Part shown: positions 9,889 through 19,149 of the stretch, one piece after another | How positions within the stretch are numbered: the first letter of the stretch is position 1 | Layout of the letters: each line of letters begins with the position of its first letter | Assembly: GCF_008326305.1 (NCBI RefSeq) | Contig: NZ_BIXY01000033.1 | Location: 1-64,000, forward strand | Origin: Dictyobacter arantiisoli | GTDB taxonomy: Bacteria > Chloroflexota > Ktedonobacteria > Ktedonobacterales > Ktedonobacteraceae | Length of the DNA stretch: 64,000 nucleotides | Direction of reading: 5' to 3' | The notes under the pieces: model-generated | Databases searched by the model: none | Told to the model about the DNA's origin: nothing | Seen by the model: only the letters and a program-made list of their open reading frames with translations | Position numbers and translations under genes: made by a program

Positions 9889-11448
9889 ATGACGACTCAA
9901 TCTCAGGCGCGTGAGGTGCGCGATTTCACAGCCAATGATGCGCGCATTCAGTCCCTTCTTGAACATGTACGCCCTCTGATGGACCTTACCGCATTGTCCG
10001 CATTGGCAGTCTGGGATCAGTCAACTGCGATGCCGCGTGGCGCGGGCGTGGTTCATATGCATCAGGCGGCCACACTGCAAAGTATTCTCCATGATCGCCA
10101 GACCGATCCTCGCCTGGGTGCGATACTCGATGAGCTTGAAACGGTGATCGCCAGCGATGCATTCAACGATAGCGACCGGGCACTGGTACGCGAGACACGC
10201 CTGAGTTATGATCGCGCTTGCAAGCTGCCTCGGCCCTTCGTAGAGGAGACATCGCGGGTGCGCTCGGCCAGCTTCAATGCCTGGATTGAGGCGCGCGAAA
10301 AGAATGACTTTAAGATATTCGCCCCCTGGTTGCAACGCACTATCGCCTTACAACGCGAATTGGCCGACTATTACGGCTATGCTGAGACACGCTACGACGC
10401 GCTGTTAGATACTTATGAGCCGGGTCTGACGACCAGCCGTGTAGAACAGCTTTTCGCTCCTGTCCGCACCGCCAGCACAGCCCTGCTGCGCCGCATTCAG
10501 GACAGCGGACGGGTAGTGGATACCTCTTCTGTTACCGGTACCTTTGCTATCGCGCAGCAAGAAGAGCTCTGCAATCGTATCCTGCGCACGATTGGCTATG
10601 ACTTCAATCGTGGTTATCTATCGCGTTCCGAACATCCTTTCACCATCTCGTTCGGCTCACCGTATGACGTGCGCCTGACGACGCGTTATGAAGAACAGTA
10701 CTTGCCGATGACCTTGATGGCGGTCATCCATGAAGGTGGGCACGGCCTCTATGAACAGGGAATTGCAGAGACGCTATCCCGCACGCCGCTGGCCGGTGGC
10801 GTCTCACTGGGTATCCATGAATCGCAATCCCGCTTATGGGAGAATTTGCTGGCTCGCTCACACGCCTTCTGGCAGGGACACTATAGTGGGCTGCGCGAAA
10901 CCTTCCCCACGCAATTCGAGCATGTTGATCTGGATACCTATGTGCGGGCGCTCAACCAGGTCCAACCCAGCTTGATCCGTGTCAAAGCCGACGAAATCAC
11001 CTATAATCTTCATATCATGATCCGCTTCGAGATAGAGAAAGAGCTGATTAACGGCAACGTTGCGGTCGAGAGCCTGCCGGAATTGTGGAATGCCAGATAT
11101 CGTGAATATCTGGGCATCTCAGCCAGCAATGAGGTCGATGGCGTGCTCCAGGATATGCATTGGACCAACGGCTTTGGCTACTTCCCTACGTATACGCTTG
11201 GCAATCTCTATGCCGCCCAGATTACCCATACCCTCCGTCGCAGCTTTCCCGACTTCGATGCCCGCCTGAGTTCCGGCGACACCAGCTTTGTCCTCAACTG
11301 GCTGCGTGAAAACATCCATCAATATGGCGGCATCTATCGCCCCGACGACCTGATCAAGCAGGCCACCGGTGAAGTCTTGAATTCACAATACTTTATCAGC
11401 TATATCACAGAAAAATTCGGCAAACTCTACGGCCTGACAGAGGCCTGA
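9889..11448 (+). CDS. M32 family metallocarboxypeptidase (Taq carboxypeptidase type)
   Basis: 519 residues, the normal length for M32. The zinc-binding motif HEGGHGLYEQG is at about residue 280, with the downstream GIHESQSRLWENL block that carries the third ligand Glu, and IRVKADEITYNLHI further on. This cytoplasmic enzyme releases C-terminal amino acids broadly, except next to proline. GGAAGAGAG precedes the ATG. It appears to be transcribed alone. A cluster of short repeats lies directly downstream. Confidence 0.95.
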   Translation: MTTQSQAREVRDFTANDARIQSLLEHVRPLMDLTALSALAVWDQSTAMPRGAGVVHMHQAATLQSILHDRQTDPRLGAILDELETVIASDAFNDSDRALVRETRLSYDRACKLPRPFVEETSRVRSASFNAWIEAREKNDFKIFAPWLQRTIALQRELADYYGYAETRYDALLDTYEPGLTTSRVEQLFAPVRTASTALLRRIQDSGRVVDTSSVTGTFAIAQQEELCNRILRTIGYDFNRGYLSRSEHPFTISFGSPYDVRLTTRYEEQYLPMTLMAVIHEGGHGLYEQGIAETLSRTPLAGGVSLGIHESQSRLWENLLARSHAFWQGHYSGLRETFPTQFEHVDLDTYVRALNQVQPSLIRVKADEITYNLHIMIRFEIEKELINGNVAVESLPELWNARYREYLGISASNEVDGVLQDMHWTNGFGYFPTYTLGNLYAAQITHTLRRSFPDFDARLSSGDTSFVLNWLRENIHQYGGIYRPDDLIKQATGEVLNSQYFISYITEKFGKLYGLTEA

Positions 11449-11478
11449 TAGCAACCACTCTTTGAAGCATGAAGGGAT

Positions 11479-11536
11479 GTGTAGGTGCGTGCCGAGGTCG
11501 CAACCGAGGTGCGCTTTCCCGTTCCTCGTACGACCA
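11479..11536 (+). repeat. Short interspersed repeat B, copy 1
   Basis: The sequence GTAGGTGCGTGCCGAGGTCG continues as CAACCGAGGTGCGCTTTCCC and TTCCTCGTACGACCAT. It recurs almost identically at 40969-41024, and in shortened form at 41038-41079. It contains the internal near-repeat CCGAGGTCGCAA / CCGAGGTGCG. It is non-coding and lies between the M32 gene and the pyrC 3' end. Confidence 0.8.
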
Positions 11537-11588
11537 TCTCACCTCTCGGCATAGCCCTACCTCAACAGTCATGCCAGGGTACATCACA

Positions 11589-11655
11589 GAGCGTTGGGGC
11601 GAGTGCATCGTACGAGCAAGGGAGCATCGACCTGCACTTACGCTCCGTACGATGC
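11589..11655. repeat. Short interspersed repeat C (copy 1) with an inverted repeat
   Basis: Positions 11589-11624 (AGAGCGTTGGGGCGAG then CATCGTACGAGCAAGGGAG) reappear in inverse orientation at 28649-28685 with few changes. Within this copy, GCATCGTACG (11605-11614) pairs perfectly with CGTACGATGC (11646-11655). The hairpin lies 60 bp past the pyrC stop and could shape its transcript end, but there is no T-run. Confidence 0.7.
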
Positions 11656-11713
11656 CTACGTTTTTCGTCAAAATCCCTCTTCTTTTAGTGGGATTGCTCG
11701 TGAATGGCGGTTG

Positions 11714-13015
11714 CTACGCGTCAACATATTGTACGGCTCGTCCGCTGCCAGGGGTCGCCAGAATGGCTCCTTTGTGATAAGCAAGCGTGCCACGTACAAA
11801 GACATGCTCAATTTTGCCTTTGATATGAGTACCTGCAAAGGGAGTCCAGCCGCATTTGGAAAGGATTTCCCGATCGGTGATCTCATATTCCTGCTCAGGA
11901 TCTACCAGGACAATGTCGGCATCTTTGCCTGCTTCGAGCGCACCTTTGTTCTTCAAGCCAAAGATACGGGCGGGATTGCTGACACAGCGTTTGACAACCT
12001 CTTCCAGCGTGATCCTGCCGCTACTGGCGGCGTTGAGGAGCAGTGGCATGAGCGTCTGGACGCCAGGCATACCAGAGGGTGCCTGAGCATAGGGCTGATC
12101 CTTGTCCTGGCGCGTATGCGGAGCATGATCGGTACCAATGGTGTCGATGACGTCAAGGTAATGCCAGAGCGCGTCCTGATCGCTTTGACTACGCAGCGGA
12201 GGATTCACCTTGCCGTAGTTCCCCAGTCGCTGCTGATCAGCTTCGGTCAGGAAGAGATGCAATGGCGTGACTTCACAGGTGACATGCACGCCTTTCTGCC
12301 TGGCCTCCTGGATCAGCTCCAGTTCACGTTGGGTGGTGGTATGGGCGATATGCAGTGAGCGTCCAGTCTTCTCGGCGATTGCCAGGGCGCGGCTGAGCGC
12401 AATCTGTGCGCTGATCGGCGGACGAGCCTGATTATGATCCTGCGAGCCCTGTGTCCCAAAATAGTGTAGGGATTGCTCATCCTCGGCGTGGACTACGATG
12501 GGCTTGCGCAGCGGAAAAGTCGAGAAATGGCGATAGATGGGCGAGAATTCGGTCACCAGCAGGGAACCCGTCGATGAGCCCATATATAATTTCAGAGCTG
12601 CAACCTTATGGGCTGCCTGCGCCACTTCATCGATATTCGTATCGGTAGCACCAAAATAAAAACCATAGTCCACCACCGCTTTAGGCGCCACCAGAGCTAT
12701 CTTGGCGCTCAGATGCTCCTGAGTATCCGTGGTAGGCTGGGTATTGGGCATATCCAGGACAGTTGTCACACCACCAGCCAATGCCGCGCGGGTACCGCTT
12801 AAAAAGTCCTCTTTCTGGGTTCCACCGGGCTCACGGAAGTGTACGTGCGAGTCAATAAAACCCGGTAATACCAGTAGCTTACTGGCATCAATCACGTGTT
12901 CCCCCTGCTCGGGATTAAGATGCTCGCCAAGCTCAATAATCGTCTCAGCGTGGGTTCGAATATCAAGACGCTTGCGACCTTCGGGTAGGACAACCATACC
13001 ATTGCGAATGAGCAT
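11714..13015 (-). CDS. pyrC: Dihydroorotase (PyrC, type I)
   Basis: A 433-residue amidohydrolase that cyclises N-carbamoyl-L-aspartate to dihydroorotate, the third step of pyrimidine synthesis. Metal ligands are visible in DSHVHFREPG and in later HAED and HIAHTTT motifs; GTDHAPHT holds the catalytic Asp. The substrate loop DMPNTQP and KLYMGSSTG are also present. AAGGAGTG precedes the ATG. It is divergent from pyrD with 163 bp between them, so the shared gap probably holds both promoters. The other pyrimidine genes are not in the window. Confidence 0.95.
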   Translation of the reverse strand: MLIRNGMVVLPEGRKRLDIRTHAETIIELGEHLNPEQGEHVIDASKLLVLPGFIDSHVHFREPGGTQKEDFLSGTRAALAGGVTTVLDMPNTQPTTDTQEHLSAKIALVAPKAVVDYGFYFGATDTNIDEVAQAAHKVAALKLYMGSSTGSLLVTEFSPIYRHFSTFPLRKPIVVHAEDEQSLHYFGTQGSQDHNQARPPISAQIALSRALAIAEKTGRSLHIAHTTTQRELELIQEARQKGVHVTCEVTPLHLFLTEADQQRLGNYGKVNPPLRSQSDQDALWHYLDVIDTIGTDHAPHTRQDKDQPYAQAPSGMPGVQTLMPLLLNAASSGRITLEEVVKRCVSNPARIFGLKNKGALEAGKDADIVLVDPEQEYEITDREILSKCGWTPFAGTHIKGKIEHVFVRGTLAYHKGAILATPGSGRAVQYVDA

Positions 13016-13178
13016 GTCTGGACACTCCTTATCGCTATTCCCCGATTCTTCGTGGTCGGGGCCATTATAAGCCCGAACGTGCTAAATCGGGGTTACATAC
13101 CTATTTTCAATTTGACAAATCACTATTATACTTGAAACGGAGTTCTGTTGCTTACAAAATTTTGAAAGATGAAATCGC

Positions 13179-14225
13179 ATGCTGTATAAAGCTATCGTTC
13201 GACCGGCTGTATTTCGTATCTCTGCCAAAGATCCTGAGTTTGCACATCACCTGATCATGGAGAAACTGGCGTTTGCCTCCAAATTTCAGAGCTTGCTCAA
13301 AATTATTGAGGCCACCAGTGCCTATAAATCGCCCGCGCTGGAACGGGATGTCTTTGGCGTCCATTTTCCCAATCCAGTCGGCCTGGCAGGAGGATTCGAT
13401 AAGAATGGTCTGGCATTGCCCGCACTGGCAGCTCTCGACTTTGGCTTTATCGAAGCTGGCACAGTGACGCGTTATCGTCAACCCGGCAATGATCGTCCGC
13501 GCATTTTCCGCTTCTCCGATGTCGATGCCCTGATCAATCGCATGGGCTTTCCCAACGATGGAGCGGACGCCATCCACGAACGCCTCTTAAAACTGCCCGC
13601 AGCTGGAGTTCCAGTCGGCTGGAGTATTGGAAAATCTAAGATCACGCCACCCGCAGAGGCCGTTGAGGATTATCGCTATTCACTGCGCAAACTCTATGAT
13701 TTCGCTGCCTTCTTTACTGTCAATGTCAGCTCACCCAATACTCCTGGCTTGCGTACCTTGCAGGATAAAGAACCGTTGGATCAGTTATTACAAGCAATGG
13801 TCCAGGAAGCTACTGCACTGGCACAACAGCGCGGGAATGTTATCCCAAAACCGATACTGGTCAAGATCGCGCCAGATCTCACCGAAGAACAGATTCAGGA
13901 TGTGATCGAGGTCTGTCTGGCACGCAATGTAGGCGGCATTATCGCCACGAATACGACCCTGGCACGCGATGGCTTACGCCATAGTACCGAACAAACGGGC
14001 GGACTCAGTGGTCGTCCTCTCTTGACTCGTTCACTAGAGGTTGTCAACTATCTCAGCAGACAGCTGGATGGCAAAATTCCCATCATTGGGGTCGGTGGTA
14101 TCTTCAGCCCCGATGACGCCAAACGCATGTTCGACGCCGGTGCCAGCCTGATCCAGATCTACACCAGCTTCATCTACGAAGGTCCTGGCATCATTAAACA
14201 GATCAATAAAAAACTCCTCTATTAA
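13179..14225 (+). CDS. pyrD: Dihydroorotate dehydrogenase, class 2 (quinone-dependent)
   Basis: 348 residues. It oxidises dihydroorotate to orotate at the membrane, passing electrons to quinone. The N-terminal helix (MLYKAIVRPAVFRI) is the membrane-associated extension of class 2. Visible motifs include NPVGLAGGFDKNG, EAGTVTRYRQPGN, NRMGFPNDG, NVSSPNTPG (the class 2 catalytic Ser, about residue 184), TNTT, GGLSGRPL and GVGGIFSPDDA (FMN phosphate binding). The start is the only ATG that gives the full N-terminal helix; the ribosome binding site (GAAAGATGA) is weak. It is divergent from pyrC, the preceding pathway enzyme. Confidence 0.95.
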   Translation: MLYKAIVRPAVFRISAKDPEFAHHLIMEKLAFASKFQSLLKIIEATSAYKSPALERDVFGVHFPNPVGLAGGFDKNGLALPALAALDFGFIEAGTVTRYRQPGNDRPRIFRFSDVDALINRMGFPNDGADAIHERLLKLPAAGVPVGWSIGKSKITPPAEAVEDYRYSLRKLYDFAAFFTVNVSSPNTPGLRTLQDKEPLDQLLQAMVQEATALAQQRGNVIPKPILVKIAPDLTEEQIQDVIEVCLARNVGGIIATNTTLARDGLRHSTEQTGGLSGRPLLTRSLEVVNYLSRQLDGKIPIIGVGGIFSPDDAKRMFDAGASLIQIYTSFIYEGPGIIKQINKKLLY

Positions 14226-14658
14226 TTTACTGTCAACCCCATAGATAGATTTCCACTGCAAACAGAGGTTAGAGCGAGGGTACATTCCAACAAGTACCCT
14301 CCTGACATACTTTCCCCAAAAGCGCAAGCCCCCCCGGATACGCATAAATAGGACCACGACTCAAGCCGCTTCTGATGCGGCTCCACACGCCTATACAACC
14401 CGAATGGGCTATGTTTCATTGCGTATCTTTGTGTTTCATTTTGGTTGTGCTATGATAGATCTACAAGCACATCTTACTAATCGCTACTACCGATAAGCGA
14501 TAAAGATAAATATCTAGCTTTCATCAGACTGAAATGGCAACAGTTGATGGGCAGAACATATTTACGACGCGCTTGCTTTAGTTGGTCCCTGGAACCTGGG
14601 TCCTCCTTTTAAAGATGTTAAATACTGTTAGTTTCGTTCCGTTAAAAAGGAGAACAGC
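14226..14658. other. Intergenic leader region upstream of the lysozyme-like gene
   Basis: It holds an 8-bp inverted repeat (GAGGGTAC 14276-14283 / GTACCCTC 14294-14301) after pyrD, without a T-run. A long AT-rich leader follows, with CGCT...AGCG pairing near 14486-14503 and a TCCCTGGAACCTGGGTCC stretch near 14586. I checked it for the c-di-AMP riboswitch often found before such lytic genes and did not see its conserved core. Another leader RNA remains possible. Confidence 0.4.
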
Positions 14659-15084
14659 TTGAATTCACATCAGGATGTACGCACAAACTTCATAAAAAAA
14701 CCGATCATCGTCAAGATGAGCCTTGCCATCCTCTTTAGTATGATGCTCTTCTCGGCAGCCGTGGGATTCCACTCATCAAATTCTTATGCCGCAACCAATG
14801 GTGCTGATCCAACCAGCGTCATCCGACAAGTCTTTGGTGGCTATGCTGACCAGGCTCTACATATTGCACAATGTGAGTCAACAATGAACCCGGGTGCGAC
14901 AAATACACAGGCAATTGGTAACAGCCATGCAGCAGGCCTCTTCCAGGTTCTTTACCCGAGCACCTGGATCACCACATCACAGGCCAGCGCTTCCCCATAT
15001 GACGTCACAGCCAATGTAAAAGCGGCCTATGAGATCTTCCAGCGTGACGGCTACTCCTGGAGAGAGTGGGAATGCCACCTGTAA
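14659..15084 (+). CDS. Secreted lysozyme-like / lytic transglycosylase-fold protein
   Basis: 141 residues starting at a TTG with a strong ribosome binding site (AAAGGAGA, 8 nt away). Residues 1-45 form a signal peptide (basic start, hydrophobic core, SNSYA cleavage region). The rest resembles small lysozyme-like domains: the catalytic Glu is probably in AQCESTMNPGA, followed by AAGLFQVLYPSTW and a C-terminal W-rich EIFQRDGYSWREWECHL. Two Cys residues (in AQCES and WECHL) may form a disulfide. Such proteins cleave peptidoglycan outside the membrane. It is followed by a strong terminator. Confidence 0.85.
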   Translation: MNSHQDVRTNFIKKPIIVKMSLAILFSMMLFSAAVGFHSSNSYAATNGADPTSVIRQVFGGYADQALHIAQCESTMNPGATNTQAIGNSHAAGLFQVLYPSTWITTSQASASPYDVTANVKAAYEIFQRDGYSWREWECHL

Positions 15085-15178
15085 TCTGGCAAAACGCCAG
15101 ATGGCTGTAGCGGCCAGATAAAAGAGAAGCAAAGACAATTACAATTATCCATCTTCCTCTTTCTCTTCGCTGTTACTG

Positions 15179-15225
15179 AAAGCGAGGGGCGGTGAACAAC
15201 ACTGTTCACTGCCCCTCGCTTTTTC
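15179..15225 (+). terminator. Rho-independent terminator after the lysozyme-like gene
   Basis: An 18-bp stem (AGCGAGGGGCGGTGAACA with its complement, one G-T pair) and an ACAC loop are followed by TTTTTCTC. A second, smaller hairpin (TCTGGC/GCCAGA) lies right after the stop codon at about 15085. Confidence 0.9.
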
Positions 15226-15503
15226 TCTTGATCTTATCTCTCCCGCCGGCGACGGCACCTAAAACTCATTTTTGGGGAACACTCCAAACCCCTATCATCA
15301 CCATGCTGTGGAAAGTCAAACAAGTCAACGGCACTTTATCGTGAGCTGAACCGTGTTATAATTGAGCTTCATACGACAGCGCGTACTATTTCAGCATGGA
15401 CGTCGCATATTTTAACAAATACTGCGAAGAACGTATTCAGCGGATGCCATATTGATACAATTGGATAAATTGACACCATAGAGTTGACAAAGGAGGTTAT
15501 CGC

Positions 15504-16082
15504 ATGCCATCACAACAATATCCACCCAACGATCCGCAATACCCACAATATCCCCAGGGGCAGGGAAACTATCCCTCACAGGAAAACTATGCACAACAGG
15601 AGTATAACGATACCACCGAGCAGATCTCCAGACAAGGGGATAACTATGTGCAGCGCCAGCATCAGACCTATAAGGACCCGGCGGGCAACCGTGTCGAGAA
15701 GCGCCAGGTAGTCAGCAAAGACTTCACGCAAAGCATGATCAACACGCGTTACTGGATCACCTCCGTGATCTACTTTCTCCTGGGAGTGCTCGAAGTCATC
15801 CTTGGCCTGCGCTTCATCTTCCGTCTGCTGGGTGCCAATCAGGGAAGCGCATTTATCGACTTTCTGTATAATCTCAGTCATCCATTTGTCGCCATCTTCA
15901 ATGGCATCTTCACCGACCCGGTCCTTGGCAACAGTAACAGCGTCTTTGAAGTATCAACCATCCTGGGGATGCTCATCTACGCTCTCATCGCCTGGGGAAT
16001 TGTCTCGCTGGTACGTATCGTCTTCTTTCCCAATATTCCCAGCCGTCGTGAAGCCACTACCACCCGTCGTCGCACGCGCTAA
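15504..16082 (+). CDS. YggT family membrane protein with a low-complexity N-terminus
   Basis: 192 residues. Residues 1-75 are rich in Gln, Tyr, Pro and Asn (MPSQQYPPNDPQYPQYPQ) and look disordered. Residues 85-175 are a YggT domain with two main hydrophobic segments (VIYFLLGVLEVILGLRFIFR and an ALIAWGIVSLVRIVFF end) around a short SHPFVAIFNGIF loop. The tail is Arg-rich. A textbook ribosome binding site (AAAGGAGG) precedes the ATG. YggT proteins are linked to the cell envelope, division or osmotic stress, but their exact role is unclear. The low-complexity tail resembles that of the protein at 35098. Confidence 0.9.
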   Translation: MPSQQYPPNDPQYPQYPQGQGNYPSQENYAQQEYNDTTEQISRQGDNYVQRQHQTYKDPAGNRVEKRQVVSKDFTQSMINTRYWITSVIYFLLGVLEVILGLRFIFRLLGANQGSAFIDFLYNLSHPFVAIFNGIFTDPVLGNSNSVFEVSTILGMLIYALIAWGIVSLVRIVFFPNIPSRREATTTRRRTR

Positions 16083-16114
16083 GATCAGCTCTCACGGCTA
16101 AAATCATCCTTCTC

Positions 16115-16144
16115 GTCGGGGCACGCATTCAGACCTGCCCCGAC
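16115..16144 (+). terminator. Hairpin downstream of the YggT gene, possible terminator
   Basis: A perfect 9-bp stem, GTCGGGGCA (16115-16123) with TGCCCCGAC (16136-16144). No T-run follows, so intrinsic termination is uncertain. Confidence 0.45.
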
Positions 16145-16276
16145 CATCCCTTCACATCATGCCTGAAGAGTGCCCGGTTTCATAGAGAAAACATGTCAGC
16201 CGTCTTCTTCATTCTGTTTGGGATCAATGCCAGGCCAACGTTTCCTGATCTTCACTGTGATCCCGCTAGTAATCCG

Positions 16277-16723
16277 TCATGCACGTTCCCAGATGAGTTC
16301 GGCGCGATAGATTTTACCGTCGAAGAGGGTGGAGTCTTCATTGACCAGCGAGAGTCGACCGGATGATAGGGTCGCCTTGTAACCCACATTCATACCAATC
16401 CAGTTGGGGAAAAGACTTAATTTGACCTCGTAGACAATCTCTTCACCGTCTATACGATAGCGACCAGTATAGGCGATGAATGTCTTGGCAGCGAATGCCA
16501 GTTCCTCCATCATTCCTCCCATCAGGTCAGGTTGTTCAAAGGGCGGACGGTGCGGAAGAGAGATAAAGAGAGACATATAATCATCAGGACCATACATCAG
16601 GTATCCCAGTGGTTCTGTACCAAAGGGATTAAGCACCAATCCATCCTTCGCAGTGAGGGTATATGAAAGCAGGCACCATGTACCGATGATAGCGGCCTTG
16701 TTAATTGATGTTGTCTCAGCCAT
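16277..16723 (-). CDS. Lipocalin-like domain protein
   Basis: 148 residues starting MAETTSINKAAIIGTWCLLSY. The ATG at 16723 has AGGAATG upstream; a longer reading to 16756 lacks one. The GTWxLxS opening, the GYLMYGPDDYMSLFIS strand pair and the EIVYEVKLSLFPNWIG block match the lipocalin-like_4 type of small beta-barrel proteins. These bind small ligands or act in secondary metabolism, but no specific ligand can be read here. It is separated by 264 bp from the GH31 gene on the same strand. Confidence 0.75.
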   Translation of the reverse strand: MAETTSINKAAIIGTWCLLSYTLTAKDGLVLNPFGTEPLGYLMYGPDDYMSLFISLPHRPPFEQPDLMGGMMEELAFAAKTFIAYTGRYRIDGEEIVYEVKLSLFPNWIGMNVGYKATLSSGRLSLVNEDSTLFDGKIYRAELIWERA

Positions 16724-16987
16724 GATGATCATTCCTATCTGCGCACTGCTAGCCAATCGACAACCATACTCAATACCCTACCTAACACGCCAGACACCAG
16801 CAACTTGTTACATCTCACCAGCGAGCCCCTGTCCACCCGTCCTAACATCTATCATGCATAGACAAGGATGATGATATTGCAGCAATCTGATATCTATCGC
16901 AGTGCAAAGCAAGCAGATAGTCACAAGCTAGATGATGTGGCTTTCTGCTTGCTTGATGGCTTTATCGCCAGGCTAGCCAGAAAAAAT

Positions 16988-18979
16988 CTAGGCGTTACGG
17001 ATAGGTAATTGAGCATCCGCACGCAAGTAGACAGGAATGCGCTCCAACGGGGCCGCGGCGGTGATGCGTTGCCCGCCAGCATAGCTCTCACCGCTCCAGG
17101 CATCGGTCCAGGTGGTACCGGCAGGGAGATAGACTTCTCGGCTACGGGCACCTTCAAAGAGCACTGGAGCAACCAACAGATCAGAGCCAAACAGGAACTG
17201 ATCCTCTATCGCCGCGCAGGCCGCATCTTCGGGGAAGTCGAAGAAGAGTGGGCGCATGGGCGGCAAGCCCTTCTCATGGGCAATCCGCATCTGCTCGTTG
17301 ATATAGGGGCGCAGGCGTTCGCGCAGGAAGAGCAGGTCGGTGATGATCCCATAAGCTTCGTCACCAAAGGACCATGCTTCATTCTCGGCCCCACTATCCA
17401 ACATTTGCTCGGCTGACTCGGATTCCATGCGATAGCCGTGCAGGCGGAACAAGGGGCAGAAGACGCCATATTGGAACCAGCGTACCACCAGCTCTCGGAA
17501 ATAGGCGGAATTGATATCGGCACCATAGAAGCCACCAATATCGGTGGTCCACCAGGGAATGCCACTCAGCGCCATATTCAGGCCCGCCCGGATCTGTGCC
17601 TGCAAGGTTTCAAAGGTACTATTGATATCGCCAGACCAGATGGCGGATGCGTAACGCTGGCTCCCGGCCCAGCCTGAACGGCAGAGATTCACAACCGCAG
17701 GAGCGCCCGCCTCTTTGATATGTTCGTAGAAACCACGCTCATGCAGCAGAGGATAGGCGTTGGCGACCGCCTGACCATTGCCAATATGGAAACGCACATT
17801 ATCGGGGTCCAATGGGAACATTTCAGGCTCACAGGCATCCAGCCACCAGGTCTTGATGCCCAGTTGATAGTAGTGCTCGTTGACCTGCTCCCAGATGAAA
17901 TCGCGCGCTTCGGGATTGCTGGAGTCATAGTAATAGACGCCAATCTGACCTTCGGGACGATTGTCCTGGAAGGACATCAGGAAAGGGATACCGCGCTCGG
18001 TGCGCAATAAGAGGCCACGCTCAAGCATAGTTGCGAAGTTCTCGCTTAAGGGATTCACCGTCGGCCAGATCGAGACCATCAGCTCAATGCCCAGCTCTTT
18101 TAATTCTTGCACCATAGCCGCGGGATCAGGCCAGGCCTGGGGATCGAAGCGCCAGTCGCCTTGCAAGGACCAGTGGAAGAAGTCGATCACGATCACGGAA
18201 AGTGGCAGGCCACGCCGCTTGTATTCACGCGCCACAGATAACAATTCGTCCTGATTGCGATAACGCAGTTTGCTCTGCCAGAAGCCGGTTGCCCAGTCAG
18301 GAAACTCAGGAGCATGTCCGGTTGCATCAGCATACCGTTCCATAATCTCAGCGGGAGAGTCACCCACGGTAATCCAGTAATCCAGTTGTGGTGTGGCCTC
18401 GGCTACCCAACGTGTCTCGTTGGTGCCCAGTTCGACACGCCCAATGGCGGGATTATGCCAGAGAAAACCATAGCCGCGACTCGAAAAGAGGAAAGGGATG
18501 GATACTTCACTATTGCGCTGAATCAGATCAATGGTCGCGCCCTTCTGATCCAACAGGCCGTGCTGATGTTGTCCCAGTCCATACAGGCGCTCATCCGAAT
18601 ATGCACAGAAGCGGGCCTCCAGGTGGTGGAGATCGCTGTGTTTGGATTTAAAGAAGCGGGCAGGGATACGGCTGGAATGAAAGGGCTTCTTCTCTGCCAG
18701 GATCTCCGCGCCACTCTGCGTATTCAGAAAACGGATACCTCCCACAGCCGAGACCTGGGCCGTGATATTGCCATTGACCAGCGTCGCCTCGTCCTCACCC
18801 AGCGTAATCTGTACCTCGGTTGCCTCTGCTGGCAGCAGGACATTCACGACGGGATCGTGAATATCTCCGTTGACCGACGCACGCACGCGCAAGCTATCGC
18901 GTCCCCACGGCTCGATAGCAACCGTCTCGTGCTGTCTCTCCCAGATTAAAGTAGTATTGTACTGACGAAAACCGTGCAT
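16988..18979 (-). CDS. GH31 family glycosidase (alpha-xylosidase/alpha-glucosidase-like)
   Basis: 663 residues from the ATG at 18979, which has AAGAGG upstream; a 10-codon longer reading has no such site. The nucleophile Asp is in WWLDACEPE (about residue 378) and the acid/base Asp in WSGDINSTFETL (about 451), followed by GIPWWTTDIGGF. It lacks a signal peptide. It is only distantly similar to the YicI-type enzyme at 5851. Its position downstream of an ABC sugar importer on the same strand suggests it hydrolyses the imported alpha-glycoside in the cytoplasm. The exact substrate cannot be read from sequence. Confidence 0.92.
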   Translation of the reverse strand: MHGFRQYNTTLIWERQHETVAIEPWGRDSLRVRASVNGDIHDPVVNVLLPAEATEVQITLGEDEATLVNGNITAQVSAVGGIRFLNTQSGAEILAEKKPFHSSRIPARFFKSKHSDLHHLEARFCAYSDERLYGLGQHQHGLLDQKGATIDLIQRNSEVSIPFLFSSRGYGFLWHNPAIGRVELGTNETRWVAEATPQLDYWITVGDSPAEIMERYADATGHAPEFPDWATGFWQSKLRYRNQDELLSVAREYKRRGLPLSVIVIDFFHWSLQGDWRFDPQAWPDPAAMVQELKELGIELMVSIWPTVNPLSENFATMLERGLLLRTERGIPFLMSFQDNRPEGQIGVYYYDSSNPEARDFIWEQVNEHYYQLGIKTWWLDACEPEMFPLDPDNVRFHIGNGQAVANAYPLLHERGFYEHIKEAGAPAVVNLCRSGWAGSQRYASAIWSGDINSTFETLQAQIRAGLNMALSGIPWWTTDIGGFYGADINSAYFRELVVRWFQYGVFCPLFRLHGYRMESESAEQMLDSGAENEAWSFGDEAYGIITDLLFLRERLRPYINEQMRIAHEKGLPPMRPLFFDFPEDAACAAIEDQFLFGSDLLVAPVLFEGARSREVYLPAGTTWTDAWSGESYAGGQRITAAAPLERIPVYLRADAQLPIRNA

Positions 18980-19051
18980 GATAAACCTCTTACTTCCCAT
19001 ATCTAGCACTTATACATAGTGCGTAGAAACAATGCGATGTATGATCATGGA

Positions 19052-19118
19052 GTACATCTTATACTGCATCCCTTGATTTTAGTAGCAATCGAATCTCAGC
19101 GTACATCATATACTACAT
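19052..19118 (-). promoter_or_regulatory. Paired 18-bp direct repeats upstream of the GH31 gene
   Basis: GTACATCTTATACTGCAT (19052-19069) and GTACATCATATACTACAT (19101-19118) match at 16 of 18 positions with start points 49 bp apart. They lie in the 170-bp gap between the permease stop and the GH31 start. They may be a regulator binding site or promoter elements specific to the enzyme gene, which is an inference. Confidence 0.45.
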
Positions 19119-19149
19119 TCAGGTTGATCAAAACCTTCTCTAAAATGTG

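Noticed and set aside
14430-14658. c-di-AMP riboswitch before the lysozyme-like gene
   Set aside because: The expected conserved core is not present; only a weak CCTGGAACCTGG resemblance was seen.
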